This document shows, piece after piece, positions 52,601 to 63,703 of a stretch of 64,000 nt of DNA; position 1 is the first letter of the stretch, and each line of letters begins with the position of its first letter. The notes beneath the pieces are model-generated. The model saw only the letters and a list, made by a program, of their open reading frames with translations, did no database searches and was not told the DNA's origin. Both the position numbers and the translations under genes were made by a program. The DNA is from Phymatolithon calcareum (taxonomy: Eukaryota; Rhodophyta; Florideophyceae; Hapalidiales): the NCBI GenBank assembly GCA_977006965.1, contig OZ345370.1:1116001-1180000 (forward strand), written 5' to 3'.

Positions 52601-53860
52601 TTGGTCCGCTCCGTAATTGCTCCTGACGGGTATCACAACCCGTCCCATTTTTTGGGTTAGAGTTATACTGTTAGGTTAGCATCCGACGTATAATTTAGGA
52701 TAACGGTATGATAGTTGTAATCACTGTAACTCATTTTCCGGCATTAAAATGTCGCCCGCAGAGATACATACCCCGCTGGGTGGTGCACCAAGGAAAACAC
52801 AACCAAGTTGGACCGTAGTAATCTTGGCTTGGACCCTCCCCACATCGGGATATCCGTTGCAGATACATCCACTGTGGTACCGTGTCCCCGGGTTAATGCT
52901 TGTGCTTCGTTAAGCAAGCGTTCACTAGGATCGGGCGCGCATTCTCAGTATGGCTTCACCCCCCCTTCTCTTAGCGTCCTCAAAGCGCTCTTTTCACTCT
53001 CCTCTCGGGTCTGGTTTCCCACTTTGTGATCCCCAACTAGTAGAGCTGACAGCTCCCACACTGGGACGCTTGCACTCTAGGCACTACTGCGCCATTGCGA
53101 GTCCCCGCTTACCACCATTCATTTCTTTGCCACATCATTCTATTCTTTCTTTGGGGTTTGTTTCACTACCCATCCGCGGGCTTGACCGTTCGTTGCGCTA
53201 CAATTCCCATCACCTACCACCCCTCACACACCTCAAGAGAAAGAGTTTGCTGAAAGATTTAATCGGACAGTTTTATCGCGAGTTCGTTCAACGCTTCACG
53301 CAGCAAACCTTTCGTATTACCAGTACTGGGACTGGGCTGCTCTCGACACTGCGTCCAAGTACAACAGCACGATTCATGACACAATTCAAGAAATTCCAAA
53401 AATTATGTGTCAACAGCACGCACGTGAGAGATCTCCATTTCCAACATCTCCCACTAATCTACAACTATTCCGTCCATTTGCTGAGTTCGCTCATGTCGCC
53501 AATGTCACTTCGCAAAAGAAAAAGTCTGACCCGCAGCACTCTAGTGAGCAATCCGCGCACAGTGGATCATGAGCATACCGAGTTTTTCTTCCCAAAAATG
53601 GGCGGATTACAATCTGCAGAATTGCAAATTAACCTTATAACCCTAACTTTGACCCACGACGAATGATCTACCCACAACCGCCCTCCACAAGAGCAGAGCG
53701 TATCTGCAGAGTTAATTCCCGGCATGAGATACCACATATGGCACATCAAACCCGCAATTGACACTGCATCCGAGCCTGTGCTCTGTCCTGAGGAATCCCA
53801 TCTCCTAACAGATTTTTTGGATACTTCTTCAATCCCTCCGAGCTAGCCTGTCGATAATAC
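52601..53860 (+). pseudogene. copia integrase C-terminus and linker, heavily decayed
   Basis: A region where copia integrase C-terminal and linker sequence is expected. A phrase like SPAEIHTPLGGAPRK (about 52750) is the only hint. A long plus-strand frame (52950-53666) is Ser/Pro/Leu-rich and not convincing as polyprotein. The segment 52620-52740 is AT-rich and may be a small insertion. Confidence 0.4.
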
Positions 53861-55558
53861 TCACGAACTATTATTGCCGTCGTGGTTATCCAACGATGAT
53901 AACTCGCGAAACGCAGCCTTGAAGCGTACTTCCCTGCTGGTTATGCCGGTCAGTTCCGGTACACCGCCAGTCCATACAGCAAAGTCCGTCGATCGGAGAT
54001 CTCTGGCCATGGCGCGGAAGTATTCTGACTCAGAGAAGCGGGGCGAAGCGTACAATCGTGAGCTTGAGATGTACAAGCGGGTTGGAACCTACAAATCCGT
54101 TCCTCGCAGCTCAGTGCCCCGAAACACAATCATATATCCCCCCTTCTGTATCATGGGAAATATCACTGACAGAAAGGTCCACATTAGCTACTGCGACGAT
54201 AGAATGATCCCAGATTTCCACTTCTATGCGGACGATACCGCATGCTACATTGATGACAAAGACTCGATTCGACTCGTCCTGGCTCTAGCGACACACAATA
54301 ATTGGGATGCGAACATATTGACATCACTAGTGCATTTCTCCATGAGCCTATCGATTCTTCTGTATCATTATATATGGAGCTGCCACCCTCCTTTGAAAAT
54401 GAAGAGGCAGATCGCGATAATGTCGCGTTGATATGCCGAAACATGTTTCGTACACCACAAGCTGGTCGCGCGTACGTTGATGGTCTCCGTCGCCACCTCG
54501 TATACCATGGTTACACAGTGTCGCAATCTGATGAAAACATTTACTTGAAGCGCAATGGAAAAACATTACTGTCCTTACTGTTACCGTGGACGATATTTGC
54601 GCTATCACAAACACACCCGATGCGTACAACCAACTCACCCGCATACTCAAGCGCAAATATGACATCAAAGACCTGGGACCATTAAGCAATCGTTGGGTGG
54701 GAGATTTCACGCGATCGAAAAAATGGGACAATGACTCTGTCACGACCAGGACTTAGCCTATCCCTGCTGCAGGCACTGGACATGGAAGATTGCTCCCCGA
54801 AACCAACTCCGTATCTATCAGGCGTCCGGCTCCAAAAGACCACTGCTGAAGACAGATCCTGCCCAAAACGCCGTTTTCAAAGCGCCGTCGGTATTCTTCA
54901 ATACCTTGCTGACGGCATGGGCCCAGATCTCGGATACATCACAGCTCAGCTTGCCCACCACATGCAAAATCCATCCATGAGGCACTGGCGCGCGCTACAG
55001 CAAGTTGGCCGCTACGTTCGGGGCACCCTGAACCATGGCATTCGATACGTAACTTCTTCACTTGTAATTCATGCCAAGAGTGATTCAGACTTCGCCGGCT
55101 TCCACGACTCGCGCAAGTCGACCTACGGCAACATTCTCTTTCTGGCTACCAATCCAATTTCTTGGTGCTCGCGACGGATCAAGACGACAGTGCTTAGCAC
55201 ATTTGAGGCTGAATATATTGCAGCGAGCAACACGGCTAGGCACACCATTTGGCTCCGAAGCCTCACGCGCGAAATTGGCAATCCTGAATCAATGCCTGCG
55301 CCACTTGGACAACACTGCGGCTATCCAGCTAGCAAAAAAGTCCTCGCCAAGCGCATCAAGTACATAAAGATTCGATACCATTACCTTCTGGACCAAGTCA
55401 AAATTGGCAACATATGCACGGTGTACACACCGGGCGAGATTCTCACTGCGGATATCATCACAAAACCGCTACCTGGACCGCGATTTAACATGCTGAAGGG
55501 TCCTATCCCAGTAATCTCCGCACAGTCACCTGATGTGCCCGACACTGTTGGCTCATAA
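53861..55558 (+). pseudogene. copia reverse transcriptase and RNase H
   Basis: Early RT text includes KRGEAYNRELEMYKRVGTYK. Then VEHIDITSAFLHEPIDSS carries the first catalytic Asp region (usual QMDVKTAFLNG), and FRTPQAGRAYVDGLRRHLV matches the LKQAPRAWY block. TVTVDDICAITN is the YVDD active site with Thr for Tyr. The RNase H domain is in one frame, 54731-55558, with FQSAVGILQYLA, HWRALQQVGRYVRGT, SDSDFAGFHDSRKST and STFEAEYIAAS. The frame ends at the start of the 3' LTR. It is disabled by several frameshifts. Confidence 0.88.
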
Positions 55559-55658
55559 TTCGCTCCTCCACATCAGGTGCTCTGCGCCTATTGGCTCTTA
55601 GTGGGCTCATACATACAGATACATACACCCATACATACACCCATACATACAGCAGGTA

Positions 55659-57359
55659 CACTGATCACTGCAATTAACCTGGATACATATATTAGACTGG
55701 ATTCATAAATAATCTGGTCCAGATTAATTTACGTTTCCCGTTGCAAAATACCTTATCCAGATTAATTTACGTTTCCCATTGCGAAACACATTATCCAGAT
55801 TAATTAAGGTTCCAAGAATCAAAGTGCATATCAAGGCTAATTACTGGAAATATTTGTTGAATTACTTTCTCATTAATGTGTAATCGGAGATCGCGCCAAC
55901 CCTGATCTAGCTTACACATACCGTATAGTATAAGGCTCCTGGTAGCTATTTTCTAATCTTCAAGAAATTATCGCCAAACACCGTAACCATTTCAACGGTG
56001 AAGATATTTAGATAGCTGTAGCGCCAGGCTCCAAAGAACCCGACGCCACATGGGAGAGAAAAGCCCAAGAGAGGAGAGAGACGAAAAGAGCGGGAGAGAC
56101 AAGACAAAAGAGAAGGAAAGAAAGACAAGCAACAAAACCTCCAGACCAGCGGACAAAATAGGCGTCCACCATCGTAGTACTCCATGGCTTTGCGGGAACG
56201 CAAGCGGTCGTGAACGTAGAACACGAGCGCAAGGCTACGCCGAACAGGGCTTCAGAAGCTTGACGAGATAGATGAGGGTGAATAGAGATAGACGCGACTT
56301 GAACCAGGGCGAAGTCGGTAATGCAGGTCACGGAGGACACTCCACAGCTTTGCGGGAACACAAGCGGTCGCATGGATGAGATACGAGGGCGAGGCTACGC
56401 CGAACAGGGCCTCGGAAGCTCGACGTGAGGAGCACTTAGGTCCAGATGATAAGCGCACCTTGCAACACAAAACGGGCAAGATTGCCATACGGTAACTCCA
56501 GCGATCGTGTGGATGTACACGAGCGCGGGCCTTCGAGGAAACGGAGAAGAATAAGCGTGGAGACTAGTCGAACGGACGTCCACTGCGCCGCTTACGACAT
56601 GACGAAAGGCAAAAGAGAAAGGAAGGAGAAAACGACGCCGTCTTTAGGCGGCGACCATGGCTTGGCCGTCGACCTTCGCACGGACGCACGAAAAAGGGAA
56701 AGGGAAACTTGAACGCGGTTGTCGACGCACCGGCTTGCGTGCCGAAACGGTTGCGTCCAAGAAGGTTGGGAAGAGCTCCGACTCCGCGTGGTCGAAGGGA
56801 CTGTCAGGCGAACATTGCGCGTGCTTGATCCAAGCAATCGAGCCGAAATCCAGAACTCCCCCACCTTCCTTTACTCAGAGGAAGGAACTAACTAGCTTAT
56901 ATACTACAACCTACGCAAAAGACAGCGATGCAGCGCGTAGACACACGAGAGACACGTGCAAGTATGGCCCAACAGATCACCTACTACGAGCAGCATGACT
57001 ATCGAGATCACAGTTGTGCGGCGTACAGTCGCGAGAGGAAAAAGAGACCGCCTTGGGGCAGCGACATAACAGCGGGCGCTACAATAGCGATAATATGCTT
57101 TTAACTGCACTTCCCTGATATAGCGCCTTAGTTGCTCGTCATTAAAGTCCTAGGATTGATTCCTACTAATCAGCTCATGGCGTGAAAAATCCAGTGCGAG
57201 CTGCCATATTTGTCAAGAATCGAAAAATCTAGATTAATTTCGAACCGACCCAAAAATAGTCTGGATTCATAATTAACCTGGTCCAGGTTATTTTACGTTT
57301 TGACTCAGAAAATGGAGGTTCAAAATTAACCTGGACCAGGTTAATTGCAGTTATCAGTG
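55659..57359. mobile_element. 1.7-kb TA-flanked inverted-repeat DNA element nested in the LTR
   Basis: The left end CACTGATCACTGCAATTAAC matches the reverse complement of the right end, CACTGATAACTGCAATTAAC, with one difference. TA flanks both ends (55657-55658 and 57360-57361), as in Tc1/mariner-like elements. Subterminal repeats of the type TTATCCAGATTAATTTACG occur three times at 55709-55810, and CTGG(T/A)CCAGGTTA palindromes lie near the right end. No transposase is recognised in the interior, so it is probably non-autonomous. Confidence 0.85.
56181..56428. repeat. 160-base-spaced direct repeat inside the nested element
   Basis: The block from TTTGCGGGAACGCAAGCGGTCG at 56189 recurs at 56349 with few changes. 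Each copy is followed by GGCTACGCCGAACAGGGC and a GAAGCT(T/C)GACG ending. The two units start 160 bases apart. No function is evident. Confidence 0.75.
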
Positions 57360-57434
57360 TAGTATATATAGAGACCCCCGGGCGGACGTACATCCGGAGA
57401 GGGCAGAGAGATCAGTAAAAACCTTGTCTCTACA

Positions 57435-59138
57435 ATAAAGGCTGCCGTGCGTCCAAGATGTATGTCCTATTTAGGCGATAGAGTTAAGAGGGTACAAGGC
57501 TTTGCCGTGTCGGTGTTATTTTTCCTCTTGGAAATAAGACAATTGACTAGCTTGTTCTAGAACAGAGAGGCAGACGGTTTTGCTGTCTTGGCCGACCGTG
57601 AAGATAATCTGCAGATGTCCAGGAAGTGCGACGAACTCATCATTTGTCACAGAAGCCCGGTATATCCCTGAGCGCGAGTATGCCGCTGGTTTTCCCGCGC
57701 TGTGACATAACTAACTCTTTATTTTAATTGAACTTCTAATGTTCGAACTGGGCGAGTGGGTGCAAAGGCGGTAGAAGAAGTAGGTCGCATGAAACCCTTA
57801 GACGTACAAATATCTTAAAAATGAGAACCTGCTGCAAATTAGCATCAGGTGCACTCTTTGCTGCGCCCGAGCTTATTTAATTCGTACACCTTTCGAGAGA
57901 TTCCCGGAGGAAAAATCCGATCGATCGATTTCTCAACGTCAAGGTTAACATAGATTGTTGCTTTTTTTTTAGAGACCCTTTTAACTATCAATAAGTTATC
58001 TCGATCGCAGCCATACCAGGCATTTCGAAAGCAGCAGATGTTGGCAAACATGTTCGAGATGTAACCTCGCTATCCTTGATCGTAACTTCTGCACTGCCTA
58101 GCCCGGACTCCATGAAAAAGGGAGGGCCACATGGTGATTCCGGGCCCGGAAATAGAGCAATGCACAAGACACTATCCTGAAATGGAACTGTGCTATTGTG
58201 GTTTGCCCTACATACATCAGCCGCGCCAGTTGATGTACAGCTCGTGAAAGTAGGTTGGGCTGTTTGTGTATTCGAGCGCCAGCCGTGGAGGCAACGTACA
58301 CCCCTGCGCTCCATTAACTTCCAATGTTGAAGGATACACAATGAATATTGCAGATTGGCTAGTGATTCGTAAAACAGTGCTCTCAAGGTGATTTATATCG
58401 TTTTTGTGACCTACATTGGCCAAACCCCAAAATTTGCTTCGTTAAGCCACACTAAAGATTTAATATCCTTAACGTGGGTCAACGGTGCCGGTCCATAGAA
58501 CGACACACAAGAGAAGAAGAGTTTTGAAATAGAAGCCCACTTCGCACTGCAAGGTGAGCTTCTAATTCAACCCATCTCTGTGCGAAGTTCGCTCAGAGAT
58601 GGGTCAGGCTAGGCAAGAAACACGAGCTTGAGAAGAATTGGGGAGAACCATCTTCGCAAGGGGACTAACTGAAACGCGTGTTCACGTATTGTTCTTCGCA
58701 CACTAATTCTCTGGATCGTTCTTCTAGCCCTCCATTTGCTCTCTTCAATAAAAAGTTCTCTTGGAAGAGTGGCTGATTTGGAGTTGCGAGCAAATCGCAT
58801 TATACTCATCAATGGAAAAGACTTGGGCGTCATATCGATTTTTGAAAGCATGCGGAGGACTATTTTCGCCTAGGAATTTCCTATCGCAATAAGCGGCTTT
58901 TACCGTGCACACAAGAGGGACTGGAACCTTGAGATTTAACGGGATGTTTCTGACAAATATCAGAATCGTCATGGAACTGTCTTTTGCCTGTCCACAAGAT
59001 GGAAATTACAGAGACATTGCGCAGATTGTCCACAAGATATGCATGCGTGCACGCATGCATATCTTGTAGACAATCTGCAATTCCTGTTTTGGTTCTGTCA
59101 ACAAATTGGACGACCGACTCGCTCGATACTCTTATTGT
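57435..59138. other. R-copy sequence homologous to 11.06-12.86 kb
   Basis: Degenerate counterpart of the L region. The minus-strand frame at 57988-58386 keeps the KDSEVTSRTCLPTSAAFEMPG reading that L has lost to a stop, but is frameshifted upstream (58217-58423 holds the other part). Nothing else is coding-like. The right part carries the foldback at 59021-59078. Confidence 0.5.
59021..59078. repeat. 58-base palindrome, R copy
   Basis: Arms of 29 bases beginning GCAGATTGTC differ at a single position, so this copy is closer to a perfect palindrome than its partner at 12744-12801. The mismatch lies at a different position from those in L. Confidence 0.75.
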
Positions 59139-59210
59139 AGAAAGATGCAGCCCCATATCATTGTCTTATGATGGTATTCAGTCGATCTAGTGAACATGCA
59201 CTGGAAGTCG

Positions 59211-59354
59211 TTTCCGCTAGTGGCGGATACTTTGCCAGTCGTGAGAATATTACCTCCGTTTCCGCTAGTGACGGATACTTTGCCAGTCGTGAGAATATTA
59301 CCTCCGTTTCCGCTAGTGACGGATACTTTGCTAGTCGTGAGAATATTACCTCCG
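59211..59354. repeat. Three tandem 48-base repeats, open on both strands
   Basis: Units start at 59211, 59259 and 59307 with TTTCCGCTAGTG(A/G)CGGATAC and differ by one or two bases. Because 48 is a multiple of three, both strands encode a repeated 16-mer: VSASDGYFASRENITS on plus, EVIFSRLAKYPSLAET on minus. The array lies within a ~334-base segment absent from the L copy. It is a minisatellite; protein coding is doubtful. Confidence 0.8.
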
Positions 59355-59472
59355 ATACTAACTGCCTAAGTATCACAGTGTTGAGAGCAGGAGAAGGCTT
59401 CGACTTCAAACACTGAATAACATCATTGTCAACCACCCTTCCGAAGTAGTTCCGACCTGCGAGAATCAGATA

Positions 59473-60270
59473 TCCTGAGCTTCCGTGGCGGCTTATTCAT
59501 GTGTCACAGGTGCATCGCATTGTCCGCCATCACAACGCGCTTTCTCATCGACAGCCTCACCAACGACAGCGTCCAGTTCTTCAAGAATGAAAATTTTCAC
59601 TATGGCAGCTTGCTCACGGCGTGACGGAAAAACAATTCCTCGCTCTCAAAAAAACGGAGGTCTCCTTGACGATGGCGTTCTTCGCTCGGGGAGGTCGATG
59701 AGCACAATGGTAAATTGGTCTGTCCAAGGTAAGGGATAGCGAGTGTGTAGTGGGAACGGTGGATGGTCGCAAGTCATCGAGGTATGCGATGAGCTTCTCC
59801 CTCGACTTATTAACACGGTGGGCGGTCTTCCGATGGATTATTGGGTTACCGGCCTTTAATTTACGTCTGCTCACTGTCGCTGGCGAATTGTCTTTCCACT
59901 CACATAGATGACACCAGCTTGGGTGAGCGCGGACCGAGATGGAGGTTCGGCGATCGCGGGACGTGAGAGATATTAAGAAACAGGGATGTTGGCGCCTCGA
60001 AGTTCGCCGGTTTGAAAGAGGATAGAGCATATGAAAACTGTCACCCACAACTCTAGCCGACGGAGAATGTTTGGAACTCGCTGAATCTACGATTTCTTGA
60101 TATTCGCCGAATGGGCACCGTGTGATGCAATATTTTCCCCAAGCGCTACCTACGTCGATATTGATACAGTATTTCTTACGAGCGCTCCGCCGCGAAAACA
60201 ATGAACTCAACAAGTGGTTGTCGAATCATGTGTCAGTGTAATCTGCTTCTTACGATCACTTTATATCTTG
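59473..60270 (-). pseudogene. R-copy remnants of the unrecognised minus-strand frames
   Basis: Counterpart of 12.87-13.67 kb. The frame 60213-59614 starts with the KKYCINIDVG text and runs on in a different frame from L at its end. The next gene text (TRREQAAI, ILEELDAVVGEAVDEKA) has acquired stops. No family is recognised. Confidence 0.4.
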
Positions 60271-61634
60271 TGATAGCGAGGTAGGCTTGGAGACTGCCTG
60301 CCTTGACAGACTTTAGAAAGATCTGCGGTTTTATTCGAAACATAAAACCGAAATTTTGACGACTTTGCTTTCACGGCGTCCAACGGTCTAGCTCCCCAGA
60401 GAAGGCGAGCAGTGTCGCGCTTCTCCTTACTAGAGTTCCCGGACACCGTCCAGTAACTCTTAGGAACCTCCTCCCGGACAAGCACCGCTTGCCGGAGAAC
60501 CGGATTGCCGTAGTTGTAGCCATGCGATAGCTTCACTACTACTACAAAAGACTATGAAGGGTGGGTGGGTGGTCAACAAAAGAACGCGGGCTGCCAACTC
60601 GAAAAGCTCACCTGTCTAGCCTCCGCCGAGAAATCAGATATCGCACAAGTCCTTTGTGGGAAAAGGACAGCCGGTGTACCAAAAAGCTCTTCACGCTTTT
60701 CGCTGCCTTACGCGCGGTTCACGTCTCGGTTCAGGCACATTCCGAAGTGCGTACCTCCGTGTGAACGCGTCTGCAAGCTTGCGATGCGTGTGCTGGAGAT
60801 CAAGGTTTCTTCAGCGTCTTGCTTGATATAGAGATTTCGATCAGCGAGGCTCGGACTCTAGAGCAGTTGCTGGCGACTGTGCGCGCCGGTGGGACTGTCG
60901 TGCAAGCTTTTGACTCTGCGCTGTGTGGCGCCACGTTTTCAGCCGCTGGCGGGTGTGCGCGCCTGTGAATATGACGCACAAATTCTCGGCCGGTCGCAGC
61001 GCGGCGCCGCGTGGTGCTACCTGATCAGAGGGTCGCATGGAGAGCTTCTGGAAGGCGTTCTTGGCGCGGTCGCCATGCGCCTAACGGTATTTCCAGGCGG
61101 CCACCGGTTGTGGCGGCCAGGCGCTGTCGGGCGACTTAGGTTGTCGCGGGAGTGTCTTTGCGCGTAGCGGCTTCTCGAATGCCACTGGTTGCGCCTCGAG
61201 ACGGTGTCGAACGACTTGGCTCGGCATGGGAATCGCGCGCGCGCCGCCGCTCCTTGACTGCCACTGGTTGCGGCTCCAAGACAGTCTTTAGTGTTGCCGA
61301 TCAACGCCTGATCCTTGATTGTCACTGGTTGCGGCTCCGAGACAGTCTTTGGTATTGCCGAATAACGCTCGAATGTCATCGCGGGTGGTCGCTTTCAGGC
61401 TGCCACCGACTGTGGCGCCGAGACATAACAATGGGTATCGATCCATACGGGTCAACGGTGGTTGTTATCTTGTAGAGGTGTGCATGCCATCATCGGTGGT
61501 CTGCACGCAGAGTATGATCTCAAGAGGTAGGTGACGGCAGGATTGAGGTGGGCAAATCTGAGAAGACCGTTGTACCTCCGCCCCGTCTCTGGCCTTGCTG
61601 CTCTGACAAAGGGTGTTCTTCGAAAAGGGCATTG
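60271..61634. mobile_element. 1.36-kb insertion specific to the R copy, tandem-repeat rich
   Basis: The L copy reads ATATCTTGTTCG across the site. Here ATATCTTG and TTCG are separated by sequence starting TGATAGCGAG and ending GGGCATTG. If TTG is duplicated, the insert has TG...CA ends, as a solo LTR would, but a 3-base duplication is too short to be convincing. At 61180-61420 the phrase CACTGGTTGCG(G/C)CTC recurs at least three times with 60-80 base spacing. No gene is recognised. Confidence 0.5.
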
Positions 61635-62689
61635 TTCGACAATGACTCGTTCCTTTATGGTCACAGGCGGATTCACGGCATCGCTAGCCAGGCCTGTTGT
61701 TCTTGTTCTTCTTCTCTTTGCGTTCTCGGGATCGCGTTTCATTTTTTTTCTCTACCCAGTTCAGCGCGTCCGGATCTCCTGCCTCGCCTGCTCCATTTTC
61801 CGCTTCTACCCTTGCCTGTTGCGCTTGGTCGCCTTCTTTTGACGACTTAGTCTTAGTTGACTTTCCACAGGTGCCGAAACAGGTGGCAGGTTAGAAGGAG
61901 GCGCAGTGATATTCACTGGCTTAGACCTAATGTGCCCCCTGATAGTTTCAACGGCTTCTCCCAGCCTCTCGAGCGCGAACAGTTGATTCCTTGGTGTTAC
62001 TGGAAACTTGCGACCGGAACACGTGCACAAGTCTGGCGTATGCGCCAAGGGGGAGCGCGTGGATTATTCGAAAATGCACCGGTCGCGAACGAGGGAGCGC
62101 ATCCTTGTCGACTTACGTTGCAATGTTTAAATCATCATAGCCTCAGAATCATTTCCATTGTATTCCCCATTCTTCGCAATACTTTTACTTGAACTTGCAC
62201 GATATCCTGTAATTCAGATCTCTTGTCCATTTTAGTAATTTGTGGCAATCGCACGCTTCATCTTCTTCCGCCCCAAAAATCAATTGTAATCGCTCACTCC
62301 CACATCAAAACTTCGCCAATTAGTGGATATCCACAAGATTCGGACACATTTTCTATCAATTGACGTCCCATGCTCACATTTGAAGCTCTCACAGCCTTTG
62401 GAACACTGCTTCATACGTCAGGAACGAGACGGTTGTTAACTAAATTATACGATTTTGAAACTCAACGGACGGTCAGATGCAATAGCGAGCCCAACGGACA
62501 GCTAATCCAAGTCGAAGCAGGCGGAAGAAGCTATGGAAAGCCAGTACTTGAATCTTTGCATGGTTTTTCGCCCAGAAAAGTTTTCCGACTTTAGAGATAA
62601 GCGGTTGGTTTGCGATCCATCGCGCTCGCTTACGAGCAGTTTTTCTAAATGACCCAACTTTCTGCAATGCGGTGCATTGAGGCTACAAT
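61635..62689. other. R-copy sequence homologous to 13.67-14.68 kb
   Basis: Very similar to L (for example 61900-62100). It includes the minus-strand frames with RNQLFALERLGEAVETIRGH (61806-62048) and NPPVTIKERV. A ~40-base segment around 62530-62580 is present here and missing in L. No recognised gene. Confidence 0.45.
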
Positions 62690-63615
62690 GTGGTTAAACG
62701 CAAAGTGCAAAGAATTTACTGGATTTCTGGAGTATGCATGGATAATAATGCCATGTCGGTCACGCTCAAGTCCACGGGCTCAAGCATACAGACAATGTGC
62801 GTTAACAGCGAGACTGGCGAGCGCAACATCTCAGTGGTTTTCATTGCAGAGAGCCTCACTATTTCTGGTGGAACAAACCACAAGACGTTTTACAATGTTG
62901 CTGAAGTAGTACAATTTTCCAACGGATCGAGGCGCACTTTAAAGGTCGGCGACGCCGTCTACGTCGCTGGTGAACAAGGTCAAGACGCCTGGGTCGCTCA
63001 AATCGTCGAGTTTTTTGAGCTTGGAAACGCGGAGTTGCAGCTCATCGACGATGGCAGCGAGTGGAATCCCATACGATGTACACTTCGTTGGCTGTATAAT
63101 CGCCCGGACATGGACAGGGACTCCTGTGCCTGTTTCCTGAAATTCCGCGGAGCGTTCGCGGAGAGGTGTACTTCTCTGACCATGTTGAGGATTCAGGATC
63201 GAACGACCTCGAGGTGATAGAGGGTCGCGCTTTTCTGTTTGCTACGGTATGAGAGCTACTTACTGTAGTGGGCGATCTTAAGGACAATCCTCCAGAAGAC
63301 TATTAGGAAGGTGATGCGATTCGTCTTCTCCGTTGCCTTTACGGCTACAATTCGGGTAGTCCCGCATCCATCCCTGAATTGGAAGACGGAGAGCTGAAAT
63401 TTCTTCTCGACAACCCTTCCATGGACACCAAATTGTATCGAAATGCGCGCCCCAATCTGTACGGCGTTACCGACGCCGTCATGAAGGGTATCGCGAAGAA
63501 GAAGCCGAAACATTCAAAACCGCATAGGCGTAGTCCGGACGGCGCTGCGCGACATCCGACTAGGAAATCCCCGGGTCGCTCTCAAAATGGTTTCCAACCC
63601 GGGTCATCCCTTTGA
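62690..63615 (+). pseudogene. BAH-domain protein, broken
   Basis: After an N-terminal region shared with the L copy (ending FIAESLTISGGT), the unique part reads as a bromo-adjacent homology domain. LKVGDAVYVAG is the first strand pair, AWVAQIVEFFE the core, RCTLRWLYNRPDM the RWxYRP-like motif. After a frameshift at about 63125 come GEVYFSDHVEDS and EVIEGRAFLF. TGA at 63249-63251 and TAG at 63303-63305 follow in the same frame, after which AIRLLRCLYGYN and PELEDGELKFLLDNP continue to a Lys-rich end. BAH modules read chromatin in ORC1, DNMT1 and PHD proteins; no second domain is visible here. Confidence 0.7.
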
Positions 63616-63703
63616 AGGACTGCGGCTGAAGATTGGCTGCGTAGAGATTTAGATGTTAAGCTCCTCGAAGCTCTGCACTTTGTGCGGCTTAGAGCTGTTG
63701 TGA

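Larger units (their letters stand above)
50418..57434 (+). mobile_element. Ty1/copia LTR retrotransposon, decayed, with target duplication ATAAA
   Basis: The element begins TGTTGGCTCA at 50418 and ends TCTCTACA at 57434, with the TG...CA ends of LTR elements. It is flanked on both sides by ATAAA (50413-50417 and 57435-57439). The unoccupied L copy has a single ATAAA. Order of domains is gag, integrase, reverse transcriptase, RNase H, which defines copia rather than gypsy. All frames are interrupted. The 5' LTR is almost gone: after the first ten bases the sequence no longer matches the 3' LTR. Confidence 0.9.
55546..57434 (+). repeat. 3' LTR of the copia element, split by a nested DNA element
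   Basis: Starts TGTTGGCTCATAATTC, matching the first ten bases at 50418, and ends TCTCTACA. Removing the nested element (55659-57359) and one TA leaves about 187 bases, a normal size for a copia LTR. It contains a short ACATACACCCAT microsatellite (55608-55650) and a TATATATAG box at about 57362-57370, plausibly the LTR promoter. Confidence 0.8.
49223..62874 (+). repeat. Degenerate copy (R) of the 5-kb duplication, split by insertions
   Basis: Homologous parts are 49223-50417 and 57435-62874. The junctions with the L copy identify three insertions: the copia element 50418-57434 (empty site ...GATGTCATAAAGGCTG in L at 11054-11069), a ~334-base segment at 59139-59472, and a 1.36-kb segment at 60271-61634. 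Almost every frame open in L is broken here, though one codon at 58055-58057 is intact in R and a stop in L. Confidence 0.85.

Noticed and set aside
52950-53666. 239-codon plus-strand frame within the copia element
   Set aside because: Ser/Pro/Leu-rich without any integrase or RT motif. It lies where copia coding is decayed and probably reflects chance openness.
59211-59354. CRISPR-like array
   Set aside because: The units are contiguous 48-base tandem copies with no spacers, in eukaryotic DNA.
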